From positions 335,004,651 to 335,068,650 of the forward strand of contig NC_092874.1 of assembly GCF_028372415.1 (NCBI RefSeq): 64,000 nucleotides of DNA, read 5' to 3'. A program made the translations under genes and the position numbers. The notes below the pieces were generated by a model. That model was not told the DNA's origin, made no database searches, and saw only the letters and a list, made by a program, of their open reading frames with translations. Source of the stretch: Notamacropus eugenii. Taxonomy: Eukaryota > Chordata > Mammalia > Diprotodontia > Macropodidae. Within the stretch, counting starts at the first letter, position 1; the number at the start of each line of letters is the position of its first letter. Shown one piece after another: positions 13,071-22,739 of this stretch.

Positions 13071-13320
13071 TAGTTCCAAATTCTCTCCCTCTCACCTATT
13101 GGGAAGGTAAGAAATAAAATACCCAGTATACATATGAATTCATGCAAAACACATTTCCACATTAGCTATGTTGAAAAAAAAAAAAGGAATCAAAATAAAG
13201 TGAAAAAAATGCTTTGACATGCATTCAGAGTTCACCAGTTCTCCCTCTGGAGGTGGATAGCCTTTTTTTTTTTTACAAGAGTCCTTTGGAGCTGTCATAG
13301 CACCAAAATATTTTAGTGAC
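13071..13320 (-). repeat. Reverse L1 3' UTR
   Basis: The minus strand carries the marsupial L1 3' UTR phrase AGAGGGAGAACTGGTGAACT and TGAATGCATGTCAAAGC, with T/A-rich breaks. Confidence 0.65.
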
Positions 13321-14262
13321 TAGTTTGTGGCACATGGCCTGCTTTTATAAGGCAGATGGCTCAGGCTCTGGCCAGCCAGGCCAAGGACTCTGTCAGAGGC
13401 TGTAAGAGAGGGAGTCCACAGGCTTGTTTTCAGACTAAATCACAATTGAATACAGTACAATAGAACGAAATGGCAAAATAATCTCAGCCTCAGCCTGCAA
13501 GCCTGGTTTGCACAATTGTGGAGAGGATTTCCAAGTTCCTCACTGCCCTTTGATGTGGCCATGCAGTTACTTCAGGATTACAACGTGAAAGTGTCCTGCC
13601 CCTCTGTGACCCAGCTGACTTGAGAGCAAAGATAAGAGAGATCACCAGTCACCTCTGAACTCCAGAAAGAGCCAAGGGAAGACAAGGGGAGGGGCAAGAG
13701 ATAACTTTCCAGACTGGTATGCCAGAGACTATATAAATAGCCTTTGACCTGGAAAAAACTCTACGTAGTCAGATGACCCTTTGGCCTGGTGAGATGGCAA
13801 GGCTTCTGAAGCATTGGCACCCATGTCATTCAGTTCTGAGGTAGGGTTCCTTTCCAAGTGCTTCTGATTCTTCCCCTCACATTGGGTCAACCTATGGGGT
13901 TGTTTGCCCACTGGGTTCCAGCCAAGTCAACAAAACAAAATCTGTCAATAGGTAACTCTTGGGCAAGAGGTTAATGCCGGACCTTCTCCCCAAATCATCA
14001 CACTTACCACCCACTCAGGCATGAATGAGATAATTGTTTTTTCTTGTGGTTGTTGAGCTGTGTGTCTCAAACTCACACTGGAAATAGTTCAAGGTCACCA
14101 CTGTCTCTCTCTAGCTCAAATCCTACAAGTTCTGTACCCAGGCAGGTAATAACCTTTATTTTAAAACTCCTGTTGCAATTGTCCCTTGTTTTCTGTAAAC
14201 CCAGTTGAAAATCCACATATATATTTACAAGAATCTAAGTTAGGGAGTGATAATAATTTCAT
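13321..14262. other. Unassigned intron sequence
   Basis: Repeat-poor by eye, moderately GC-rich, with an ATATAAATAG string near 13731 that is not tied to any gene I can see. Confidence 0.5.
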
Positions 14263-14518
14263 GGGGCAAGTAGGTGGCACAGTGGAGAGAGTGCCAGGCC
14301 TGGAATTAGGAAGATTCATCTTCCGGAGTTCAAATGCAGCCTTACACACTTGCTAGCGGGTGACCCTGGGCAAGTCACTTCACCCTATTTGCCTCAGTTG
14401 CCTTATCTGTAAAATGAACTGGAGAAGGAAAGGGAAAAGCACTCCAGTATCTCTTCCAAGAAAACCCCAAATGTGGTCATAAAGAGTTGGATATGACTGA
14501 AACTGACTGAATAGCAAT
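14263..14518 (+). repeat. Marsupial tRNA-RTE SINE, near full length
   Basis: AGGTGGCACAGTGGAGAGAG head, GACCCTGGGCAAGTCACTTC core, ACTGGAGAAGGAAAGGG and GGATATGACTGAAACTGAC tail. Confidence 0.9.
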
Positions 14519-14554
14519 AACAGTCTTATCCAATTATTCTTCTTGTCAATGAAT

Positions 14555-14685
14555 TCATAGAATCATCGTATGTTAGATCTAGAGGGAAATTAGAGATCTT
14601 ATCTACTCATCTCACTGCAAAGATGATGAAACAGACACAGAAAGGAAGAGTGACTTACTTAAGGTTATCCCTTCAAGAGATCACA
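14555..14685 (-). repeat. THER1-type SINE fragment
   Basis: Reverse THER1 tail and core: TAGAATCATCGTATGTTAGA, GATGATGAAACAGACACAG and GTGACTTACTTAAGG. Confidence 0.6.
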
Positions 14686-14741
14686 CAATCAATCGACAAG
14701 CATTTATGTGAGTGTAACATAAATAGGCAAAGAATACAATT

Positions 14742-14992
14742 TATCGTTCAGTCGTTTTCAGTTGTGTCCAACTCTTTGTGACACCATCTGGGATTTTCTT
14801 GGCAAAAATACTGGAGTGGTTTACCATTTCCTTCTCTTGCTCCTCTTACAAATGAGGAAAATGAGGCAAACGAGTTTAAGTGACTCGCCCAGGATCACAC
14901 ATCCAGTAAATATGTGAGACCAGATCTGAATGTAGAAGATGAGTCTTCCTGACTCCAGGCCTGGCACTCTATCCAGTGTACCACCACCCCTC
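14742..14992 (-). repeat. Marsupial tRNA-RTE SINE, near full length
   Basis: Reverse copy from CGTTCAGTCGTTTTCAG to TGGCACTCTATCCAGTG. A family member in the opposite orientation lies only about 220 bases to the left. Confidence 0.9.
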
Positions 14993-15039
14993 CCCCAAAA
15001 ATTTTTTTAAAGGAATAAAATATAAGGTGATTAAAGGAA

Positions 15040-15390
15040 GACAAGTCTTCCCTGAGAAGGTGGTGCTTAAGGTTTATCTTGAACAAAAAGAGGAGTCCCA
15101 ACAAGTAGAGGGTGAAGAGGGAGGACATTTCAAGAACAGAGGAGGGCCAGTGAAAAGGCTCAGGAGATAGGACTGTCATGTGACTAAGAGGAAGAAGGCC
15201 AGTTTGGCAGGACCACAGAATAATGTGGAACAAGGCTGTTAAGACAAGTTGGAGCCAGGCTGTAAAGGGCTTTTAAAAGCCAAAAGGAGGAGTCCACATT
15301 ATATATACCCAAGGCAACAGAAAGCCCCTGGAGTTTACTGAGTAGAGGAATGACATGGTTCAGACCTGCGCTTAAGAGAAAAAGGGAGAA
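15040..15390 (+). repeat. Ancient interspersed repeat, same family as 2838-3085
   Basis: Follows the later part of the family: GGCTGTAAAGGGCTTTTAAA, CCCCTGGAGTTTACTGAGTA and GGAATGACATGGTTCAGACC. Confidence 0.65.
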
Positions 15391-15393
15391 ACA

Positions 15394-15630
15394 ATTTTAG
15401 TAACATTTAGCATTTATATACCACTTCAAAGTTTGCAAAATGCTTTACAAAAATGGATTTATTTAATCCACACTAGGACCTTGGGAGGAAAGTGTCATTA
15501 TTATCTCTATTTTAAAGAAGGCAAGAGAGGTTAAGTGACTTGTCCAGAGTCATACAGCTAGTAAGTATCTGAAGCCAAATCTGAATTCAGGTCTTCCTGA
15601 CCCCAGGCCCAGGTCCTCTGTCCAGGAAAC
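15394..15630 (-). repeat. MIR-type SINE
   Basis: Reverse MIR: TGCAAAATGCTTTACA, GTTAAGTGACTTGTCCAGAG and CATACAGCTAGTAAGTATC. The following 15635-16178 is AT-rich (TTATTTATTA runs) with no named repeat. Confidence 0.8.
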
Positions 15631-16179
15631 ACAATTAGGGAGTCATTTCAATAGCCCAGAAAATCAGGAGTATACTGATAAATGTTACACATGACATATT
15701 TTTTAGTTTAATCTGCATTATTAATGTTTTTTCCATCACTTTCTTCAATCAAGACACTCGTCAAAACAATCATGCCCTGATTTATAGCATTTACTTATAT
15801 TTATTATTATACCATTTATATGCATATTATTTATTATACTTATTTTTTATATAACAGGAAGAATACCCTAATTTTCAATTTATTATATTTATAGAATTTA
15901 CTTATTTATAGCATTCCAAAGTGTAAATGCTCACACTGAAAATGTACCAGTCAGCTCTCACCAGCCATCAGAGCTGGCTTTTGCACAGCACTGGATGGGA
16001 GCTTGAAAGAAGATACTGGCTGCATGACTATAAAGAAGTGGATCTAATCGAGCCAAGTTGTGGAAGCAGAAAAGTCAAGATGTAGCAATGGATAGGATAT
16101 GTGGAGTGAATGAGATAGAGACATGGAGGATAATGCTAACCTTGTGAACCTGGGGGACTAGAAGAATGGAGGTTTTGAG

Positions 16180-16750
16180 GTTAGGGGTTTAGAGATGCTC
16201 AGAACCCCAAAATACCAACACCCCAGGTCCTGCCAAATGAATTCCACCCAAGCCTTCTTTCAGCCAAAATAAAACAAAGTTTTATTAAAGATCCACCATA
16301 CTGGGTAGAAGAAGAGGTTTAAGAAGCCTCACCATTTGTGATGCTTGTATTGACAAACCAGCAAGACTGAATCTGAGCTAGATGGAATCTGAGTGCCTGC
16401 AGGTAGATAAGAAGGATCCTATATACTAAAAGACTGTGGGAGAGATCTAGGGGTGGCCAAACAGTCTGGGGTGAAAGGAGAAGGGGTTTAGGTAGGGTCT
16501 GGATGGAAACAAAGGAGGGCTAGGTTAGCTTAAGGATAACAAATTTGGGCATATATATTTTGAAAGGATCAAGGGTGGGAAACAGCCGGGGGCAACTGGA
16601 CAAAGCTAAAATGAAAGGCTTATGGCCTCAGGGGCCAGATCAAGGAGAGTGGTACCCTTTTATAGAAAAATAGAATTTTAGGAAAATAATGAGTTCTCTT
16701 TGAACAGTCTGAATTGAACATGTCTCCATGTTATTCAAAGGGAAATGCTC
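16180..16750 (-). mobile_element. Fossil LTR of an endogenous retrovirus-like element
   Basis: On the minus strand a TATA-like box (GTATATAGG) is followed by a poly(A) signal and a 3' end (GTATTTTGGGGTTCTGAGCA) shared with the LTR at 30716-31268. The two are the same family in opposite orientation. No internal coding region flanks it, so it looks like a solitary LTR. It is old and worn; the right edge is uncertain. Confidence 0.5.
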
Positions 16751-16759
16751 CATAGGTGA

Positions 16760-17774
16760 TGTAGGACTAGTACAGAGATTGGACATAGGGGTATGGGAAT
16801 AAGGGAACCCATGGGACCTGAGGTCACCGAGAAACCTTGGTGTAGATAACCTCTAGAACTCAATACTCTTTACTTTCTTCTCCCCTTTTCACTTTTTTGT
16901 TTTCTCCTCACTTTCAAACTATCTCACCCAAGATTCCTTCAAATATCAAGTGTCTTCTGCACATTTAAGAAAGTCTGAGTTATAAAAACTCCATCTATAT
17001 CTTATTTAGTGAGTGAAATAAGAGTTCGACCCCCATCACCAGTCCTTCCAGTAGCCTACTTCCATGTCACACCCAACTCTCCTCCATTTGGTTCACCCAG
17101 GGCCCTTCCTGGGAACTTGTCACTCTCTCAGGCTATCTTTCTGTTTCCCTCCTCTGAGACCTAAAGGAGTTATCCATTCTCCTGCTTTCCCTTTCTCTCC
17201 ACCCACTCATACCTAAACCCCTTAGCAATCTGAAGTCATTCCCACCATGGTGAAGAAGCTCTTCCCTCCAAGGTCATTCAACATCCTCCTTATCCATAAA
17301 TCCAAAGGCATTTTTCCCCCTCCTTATCCTGGACCAGAGTAGACCATTCCCTCCTTTTAAATATCCTCTCCTCCCACCTGGATTCCAGAGAAGCTGAGTT
17401 CTTCCCAAACAAACCTCCCTAACCATTCCTAGGAAACTTTTGCCAGCTCCTCCTTAAATGTTAGCAGCACTAGGCCCTCAGTCCTTCCCTCTCCAGATTC
17501 TCCCCCAGAGAATCCACTCCACAGTTTCAACTTTAAACTCTATGCAAATAAATCTCGCATCAATCAATCAAGGAAGCAATACAAATGTATTTCGAACTCC
17601 AGTTGTCACTGACCTTCCAGCACTGTTACCTGGGACCTCAGCAAACTGAACTCATCCTTCTCCTCCAGTCAGCTTTGGTCCCAATTCTGCTGATGACATC
17701 ACCTTCCTGCCACCTGGAGTCATAACTTAGCAGTCATGTTGGACTCTTCTCTTTCCTTCATTCTCCCTCCCTTT
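16760..17774. other. Unassigned intron sequence, pyrimidine-rich
   Basis: C/T-rich, with many short CTCC and TTCC runs; parts of 17000-17700 resemble the body of L2-like LINEs but too weakly to call. Confidence 0.4.
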
Positions 17775-18130
17775 TGGAGTAGCAGGAAAAGTACCATTTT
17801 TGGAGTCAAGAATCCTGGGTTCAAACCTTAGCTCTGCTAACTTACTAAATGTGTGATCTCAGGAAAGTCATGAGGCCTCTGGACCTCCATTTCCTCCTTC
17901 GTAAAATATGGGGGTTGGCCAGTTGATGGCTCAGATCCCTAAGATCAGGTGACAAGTCTGATCCATTTTGCCTTCTAGAAACTTCTCTCGCCATCTGGCT
18001 CCACCTCTCCAATATCACAGTCACCCACCGCAGGCCAAGTGGTCACCTCTTCTTACCTAGATTATTGCAACAGCCTCTCAATTACTCCTGTTTTCAGTTG
18101 ATCCCCTCTCCAAACTATCACCAGTGCTAT
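17775..18130 (+). repeat. THER1/MIR SINE and adjoining L2-like fragment
   Basis: 17775-17950 has GGAGTCAAGAATCCTGGGTT and a worn CAGGAAAGTCATGAGG core. 17950-18130 has ATTATTGCAACAGCCTC as seen in L2 bodies. Confidence 0.65.
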
Positions 18131-18139
18131 CATATTCTT

Positions 18140-18455
18140 AGGGCACCTAGGGGATGCAATGGATAGAGCACAGGGCTGGGAATCAGTTAGATTCATCTTC
18201 CTAAATTCAAATCCAGCCTCAGACACTAGCTGTGTGACCCTGGGCAAGTCACTCTACCTGCCTCCAGCTTCCTCATCTAACTCCCCAGGATGGTAGTGAG
18301 CATTAAATGAGCATTATTTATATCATATGCAAACATATATTATATACATTACGTTATATGCAGATGCTATTTGTAAAGTACTTAGCACAATGCTAGGCAC
18401 ATTAATTAATTAGTTAATGGGCACTTAATAAATGCTGATTTCCTTCCTCCTTGAC
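18140..18455 (+). repeat. CORE-SINE with AT insertion
   Basis: ATGGATAGAGCACAGGGCTG head, GTGTGACCCTGGGCAAGTCA core and AGTACTTAGCACAATGCTAGG tail, split by an AT-rich segment near 18320-18370. Confidence 0.85.
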
Positions 18456-18659
18456 CTCAATCTCCTTTGTTCAAGGTAGTCTCCATGCATGGGTGGGAGT
18501 TTTTTTCCAACCCCAAACTGTCCACTTAATTCCTCTCTTTCTTTAAAGTTCAACTCAACTCTTCATGCCCAAATGAAAGTGACACCTTGACTGTACTTTG
18601 AGGTCTAATAGTACTTCATCTACACTTTTCTTTCACCCTCATCAATCAGTCCAGCAATA

Positions 18660-19180
18660 CACAAGATTGTATTTACCTGTTACAATGTGCCAGGCACTGT
18701 GGTTAAGTGCTTTACAAATATTATCCAGAGATACAAAGAGAAGGCAAAAACAGTCTTTGTCCTTAAGGAGGTTACATTTGAACGAGGGTAATGATACATA
18801 CATAAATGTGGAAAGACATGCTACATAGAGTCCATGAGGGATTAGAGGGAACAGCTCTAGAGGCTGAGATGACATGATCTGAGCCAAGACCTAATGGAAG
18901 ACAGTAATGCTAAGAACTGAAGGGGAGGAGGGAGGGCTTTCCAGGCACCGGGTGGTGGATACAGTGTCATGTGTGAGGAAGCTGGAAAATACAGTTTGTG
19001 GAGGGGAGTAATGTGAAGAATGCTGGAAAGGCAGGAAGGTACCAAATTGAAAAGACCTTTACATGACGTTTTTATTTAATCTTGGAGGTGATAAGGTGCT
19101 CTACAGGAGTACAGCAGTGACATGGTCAGACCTAGGTTTTGGGAATATCCATTTGGCAGCTATGCAGAGTATACACTGGA
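18660..19180 (+). repeat. Ancient interspersed repeat, longest copy of the 2838 family
   Basis: Runs from GTGCCAGGCACTGTGG through GAGATACAAAGAGAAGGC, AGGAGGGAGGGCTTTCCAGG and GGAGGGGAGTAATGTG to GACATGGTCAGACCTAG. Confidence 0.7.
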
Positions 19181-19284
19181 ACAGGAAAAGTTATTTAGAT
19201 TGTAAGATTGGATATTATTATTTGAATAATCAATGGGAAGCCTTTTTGTTCCACTGGGATCCATGCAATGTCAAGAAAGGTCTC

Positions 19285-19668
19285 TTACTTATCATCTAGG
19301 TAACCTTGGGCAAGCCACTAAACCTTTTTGCCTCAGTCTCCTCATTTGTAAAATGATGATAATAGTACCTATCTCCCTGGATTATAGTGGGGATAAAATG
19401 AGGTGATATTTGTAAACAGGTTTGCAAATCTTAAAGCCCATATAACTGCTAGCTATCCTTGCAGTTCAGGTGTGTCCTACCATTCATGATCCCATTGCTT
19501 TTCTTGGCAAAGATCCTGGAGTAGTTTGCCATTTCCTTCTCCAGCTCCACTTTACAGATTGCAGAAACTGAGGCAAATAGGGTTACCCAGCATCGCACAG
19601 CTAATAACTGTCTGAGTTCACATTTGAACTCAGGTCCTCCTGACTCCAGACCTAGCAGCTAGCTATCA
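19285..19668. repeat. MIR fragment (+) next to a tRNA-RTE SINE (-)
   Basis: 19285-19462 is a plus MIR (TTGGGCAAGCCACTAAACC, TTGTAAAATGATGATAAT). 19463-19668 is a reverse tRNA-RTE SINE missing part of its head (TTTCTTGGCAAAGATCC; CCAGACCTAGCAGCTAGC). Confidence 0.8.
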
Positions 19669-20059
19669 ATGTTCATCTAAACTTTCTGTCTCTCTCTGTC
19701 CCTTCCCTGCAGCCCCCACTCCCATCAGCAGAATGCTCTGTACACACTATTATCTAACAGTAGACCTTACATAAAAAGTTTATTGTTGAATGAATGAATC
19801 TTCTGGAAAAGAAAGCGATCTCTCACTAATATACTCTAATCTACCCCATTCCTACTTCACTAATCAGTGCCTCAATCCCTCAATTTATGAAAAATAATTC
19901 TGGCCCTGAGAAGGAAAAAGTACAGTTTTCTGTCAGGAAAGATTCTAGGGGTAAATATCCCCCCTTCAGAGCAAGATTTCTCTATAAAAGGGACTGATAG
20001 AAAGATGGATTTCCTACTGCCCACAGAAGGCGGTCTACCTTGTAAAACAAGCATTTTGA

Positions 20060-20260
20060 TACAGAGTAAGAAAGAGCCCTGCACTTGGAGTTAGGAGAAC
20101 TGAGTTTGAGAATCGCACTTGTTACACTCACTACCGTGACTCACTGGCCTCAGTTTCTCCATTAGCACAATACCTGTAGTACCAACCGACTACAGGTTGT
20201 ACACACTTAAACAAGAAGGTTTAAGTAATGTGCTTTACAAAGCTTAAAAGGGCTGCATGA
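20060..20260 (+). repeat. MIR-type SINE, degenerate
   Basis: GGAGTTAGGAGAACTGAGTT head and CTCAGTTTCTCCATTAGC, followed by a worn tail ending near GTGCTTTACAAAGC. Confidence 0.6.
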
Positions 20261-20312
20261 ACGGATAATTCAAGGCCAATTCCTTCTCCCAGTCACAGGC
20301 TTATCAGAAGCT

Positions 20313-20320
20313 CCACGTGG
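20313..20320. promoter_or_regulatory. CCACGTGG palindromic E-box in SREBF1 intron 1
   Basis: Same octamer as at 21643-21650, about 700 bases downstream of the exon 1a donor, just outside the densest CpG part. Confidence 0.4.
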
Positions 20321-20544
20321 ATGGGTCAGAGCACCCGGGTTAGCTTTTGCTAAGAAAACCCCAGGCTAGATTCTGGGATATTTTCTGGGTGGTTTCCTAA
20401 GGGCAGAGTTGTTGGGCGCCGGAGGGCAGGGCCGTCTCCTGCTCCCTTCTCCCCCTCCTCTCCCCCCGCTTCCCCCTTCCCCCCCACCTCCCCTCCCACT
20501 GCAGGCTCCAGCAGAGCTCAGTGAACTCTGGCGGGCCGAGGGAA

Positions 20545-20560
20545 TGACCGGGGGTAACCT
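20545..20560 (-). promoter_or_regulatory. LXRE-like DR4 element in SREBF1 intron 1
   Basis: On the SREBF1 sense strand the sequence is AGGTTA, four C, CGGTCA: a direct repeat with four-base spacing, the layout bound by LXR-RXR. From memory, the LXRE of the rodent Srebf1c promoter has half-sites GGGTTA and CGGTCA with the same spacing, a close match. It lies 460 bases inside intron 1, within the CpG island. Function is inferred. Confidence 0.45.
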
Positions 20561-20573
20561 CTCTGGCTGACGC

Positions 20574-20581
20574 TGACGTCA
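20574..20581. promoter_or_regulatory. Full palindromic CRE (TGACGTCA)
   Basis: An exact eight-base cAMP-response element for CREB/ATF factors lies 14 bases from the DR4 element, 439 bases downstream of the exon 1a donor in CpG-rich DNA. Full CREs in CpG islands are often occupied; binding here is inferred. Confidence 0.5.
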
Positions 20582-21019
20582 CGAGCTCCTGGGCCCTCGG
20601 GGGGGCGGGGCTTGGGGGCCGCACCATTTGGGAGCCCCTCGCTCCTCCGCGGCCCGAAGAGGCGTGGCCGCTTCTAGGGGGAGGACCGAGTCCCCCCGGG
20701 CCGGACAGCTGCTGGGGAAGGGGTCCGCGGCGGGGAGGGGGGAGGGTCTGGGTCTCCCCGGGTGCCTCCAGACGGCGAGTCCCCAACTGTGCGCGCATCC
20801 TGGGACTCGGTGCCCGCGGACAGGCACGAACACATTCAGACACACGCCACAGCCACACGCGGAATCCCGAGCCGCAGACACGCGCGGAAGCACGCATACA
20901 CACTCCCCCTCGACGCCCGGGGCCAGCCCAGCCAGGCTGAGGATCCCGGAGGGCTGCCCCGATCACCGCCCCCCCCACCCTCCCGGCCGGGCTCCCACGC
21001 GCCCCTCCCCGGGACCCAC

Positions 21020-21116
21020 CTTCGATGTCACTGAGCAGAGCCGAGTCGATGTCGCTGGCCTCGCCCAGGGCCAGGGAGGGATCCAAGGCCGCCTCGTCGA
21101 AGGACAGGTCGTTCAT
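21020..21116 (-). CDS. SREBF1: SREBF1 first coding exon (1a type), sterol regulatory element-binding protein 1
   Basis: SREBP-1 is an ER-membrane bHLH-leucine zipper precursor. Cleavage in the Golgi frees its N-terminal half to switch on fatty acid and cholesterol synthesis genes. This exon gives the acidic N-terminus unique to the strong 1a isoform. The reading starts MNDLSFDEAALDPS and ends DSALLSDIE; human SREBP-1a begins MDEPPFSEAALEQ and ends DAALLTDIE. It has 32 codons plus one base, so the intron is phase 1, matching the human split of E|D before the DMLQL motif of exon 2. The start has a perfect Kozak context (GCCGCCACC before ATG) and the donor reads GAAG|GTGGGT. Acidic and hydrophobic residues alternate as expected of a CBP/p300-recruiting activation segment. 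SREBF2 is excluded because its N-terminus differs. The open frame continues past the donor to 20397, but that part is intron. I am confident of gene and frame; the 5' UTR length is unknown. Confidence 0.93.
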
Positions 21117-21490
21117 GGTGGCGGCCGGAGGGAGCCCGGAGCTCCGCCGCCGCCGCGTCCCGCCCGCCGGCCCCAGACGCCTCCTCCGGGCTGGTGGCGT
21201 TCCTCTCCACGCACCGCGCCTTTGCCTGAGCCTCCCCTTAGCTCTGCTCCATGGACCGCGCGCTTTCCGGAGGACTAACCGTGCACGCCCCGAACTCTGC
21301 CCAGGCCCGCCGGCGGCTGGTGGCCTCGCCCAGTTCCTGAAACAAAGTTAGTGCCAGGGTCGCCACCCGCCCGCCCCCGGCGCCATACCCGCTAAAAGTT
21401 GGTAGCTTAACTGCCCCGTGGAGGGGGAGGGGAGGGAGAGGGCGCGGGGCGGGGCATCGGCGCCGGGTGTTTCCACCCCACCCCATCCTG

Positions 21491-21516
21491 CCCCCCCCCC
21501 CCCCCCCCCCCCCCCC
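21491..21516. repeat. Homopolymer of 26 C (G run on the SREBF1 sense strand)
   Basis: An uninterrupted C26 run, followed by G and CCC, sits 375 bases upstream of the SREBF1 ATG. On the sense strand it is a G run able to form G-quadruplex structures. Its true length may be misread in assembly. Confidence 0.9.
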
Positions 21517-21642
21517 GCCCTTCAGTTTTTGAGTGACAGCCCCATCCCGAACTCGGAGCCTCTAGGGACGCTCCGAAGCGGAGGAAGGAGCCGAGGAACG
21601 GGGCTACCTAAGGCCTGGGCAGCGCCAGTCCGCTGCTGGGGA

Positions 21643-21650
21643 CCACGTGG
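21643..21650. promoter_or_regulatory. CCACGTGG palindromic E-box upstream of SREBF1
   Basis: Palindromic CACGTG core with symmetrical flanks, the preferred site of USF, MYC/MAX and ChREBP/MLX and also used by SREBP. It is 527 bases upstream of the SREBF1 start codon. An identical octamer is at 20313-20320 on the other side of the exon. Confidence 0.45.
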
Positions 21651-21850
21651 AGCCGGGAGGCTGGACCTGGGGGGAGCGTGGGGTGAGGGGCTCTCTGGGC
21701 AGCGACCAGGTATAGGGCGCACCTAGCTCTGCCAAGTGCGGAGCCACTCCGCAGGGTTCGAGGCCGAAGTCTGCTGGAGGATTTGAGGGGGCCCCCGACG
21801 CGGGGGGACAGCTCGCCTGGTTGGCACCCTCCCCCTCAGGGAAGCCCTGG

Positions 21851-22147
21851 CGCACAGACCCCTCGGTCCCCGAATTTATGGAGATGCCAGGCTGACTGTG
21901 ACCGCCCTGTATTTGCAGCTTCCCTGGACGCTTAGCCTGTCCTCAGACGTAAAAATTCTCTTTTGAATCAGGGACCAGATCAGCCAGCTTTCCCCATACC
22001 AATCCAGGTGGAGCAGGTCACCTGGAGCCTGGTTGAAAGGAACCGAGCTGATGCCATCCAGACTGGCAGATCAAGACTCTGTCCATATTCCTGCCCCACC
22101 TTCACTGCCAGTTCCTACTTTTAACTTGGGGTCTGATCCAGTGGTTA
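21851..22147. other. Intergenic flank of the SREBF1 island
   Basis: Falling CpG density and no named repeat. Confidence 0.5.
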
Positions 22148-22620
22148 TCAAAGTGTGGTCTGAAGACAGTTACCTGGGAGTCCCCAGTTCAAAGCCATTT
22201 TCATAATCATAGTTATTTGTCTATTACAATGTACTTGCCTTTTCCAGCTACTTATCTGTGTGAGGCCAGATTTTCTTCATATGTGAAGAACAAACCAACA
22301 TGCTTCATTCATGCCAAGGCGGAGATCAGAATCCAGCTGTCTTCTATTTAAACCAGAATTTAAAGAGATATGCAAAAATATGTAAAATAATGCCAGTCTT
22401 CTCACGGAATATTTTTGTTTTCAAAAATATAGTTATTTTTCATAAAACAAATGTGATTTGTGTTAACATGTAATAGGCCTGTTATTTTAATTAATAAACA
22501 TTTAGATTTTCTCAGTTTTAATTTCTGGTACAGCAACTATCAAAAGATATAAATCACATAAACAAAAGTTCTTTGGGGTCCTCAGTAATTTTAAGAATGC
22601 CAAAAAACCAAAAAAAAAAA
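22148..22620 (+). mobile_element. hAT-superfamily DNA transposon fossil
   Basis: Begins CCAGTGGTTATCAAAGTGTG, the usual hAT terminal phrase. It then shows GAATCCAGCTGTCTTCTATT, AGAGATATGCAAAAATATG and, near the end, CTTTGGGGTCCTCAGTAATT. The interior looks like a decayed transposase end. The far terminal repeat is worn. Confidence 0.6.
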
Positions 22621-22739
22621 CCTGCTCTAATCCAACCTCTCCATGAGTAAAGTGAGACCCAGGGAGGGAAGTGACCACAGATGGGGAGGCCAGGAGAAGA
22701 GGTGGGGTGGATGACTAGGTTCTGGTCTTAGAGGAATTG

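Larger units (their letters stand above)
1..21019 (-). other. SREBF1: SREBF1 intron 1 (5' portion, runs off the left edge)
   Basis: Everything left of the exon 1a donor is intron. I searched the minus strand for the exon 2 coding pattern (DMLQLINNQ and the proline/serine-rich stretch after it) and for the short exon 1c (MDCTFE before a donor) and found neither. They probably lie beyond the left edge. The interval is mostly degenerate SINEs, L1, L2 and L3-type repeats, listed separately. Most of the short open frames in it fall in these repeats and none looks like a gene. Confidence 0.8.
21117..21850 (-). promoter_or_regulatory. SREBF1: SREBF1 promoter and 5' UTR inside a CpG island
   Basis: The stretch upstream of the SREBF1 start (reading right to left) is strongly GC- and CpG-rich, unlike the surrounding AT-rich repeats. 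It holds several Sp1/EGR-type GC boxes: CCCGCCC near 21164, CCGCCCCC near 21371 and a GGGGCGGGGC run at about 21446. There is no convincing TATA box at a fixed distance, which fits a CpG-island promoter with dispersed starts. Sp1 and EGR1 dependence is known for the human 1a promoter. The transcription start cannot be placed from sequence; 21200-21400 is my estimate. The island also runs about 600 bases into intron 1. Confidence 0.75.

Noticed and set aside
13725-13740. TATA-like ATATAAATAG as a possible internal SREBF1 promoter
   Set aside because: No exon 1c-like coding sequence or GC/CCAAT context follows on the minus strand.
1-20396. MIR33B-type hairpin of the SREBF1 gene
   Set aside because: That microRNA lies in a late intron, far from exon 1, and no matching seed hairpin was noticed here.
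20397-21019. Continuation of the 239-residue open frame past SREBF1 residue 32
   Set aside because: The coding match ends exactly at a GAAG|GTGGGT donor; beyond it the frame is GC-driven intron with no family similarity.
21020-21116. Assignment to SREBF2
   Set aside because: SREBF2 begins with a different acidic segment; the SEAAL-like and DIDSALL phrases fit SREBF1 exon 1a.
21028-21210. Possible upstream reading frame overlapping the SREBF1 start
   Set aside because: Its first codon in the DNA is GTG, not ATG, so it is unlikely to be a real upstream frame.
20628-21726. Several long plus- and minus-strand open frames around the SREBF1 island
   Set aside because: GC-rich proline/arginine/glycine frames with no domains, expected by chance where stop codons are rare.
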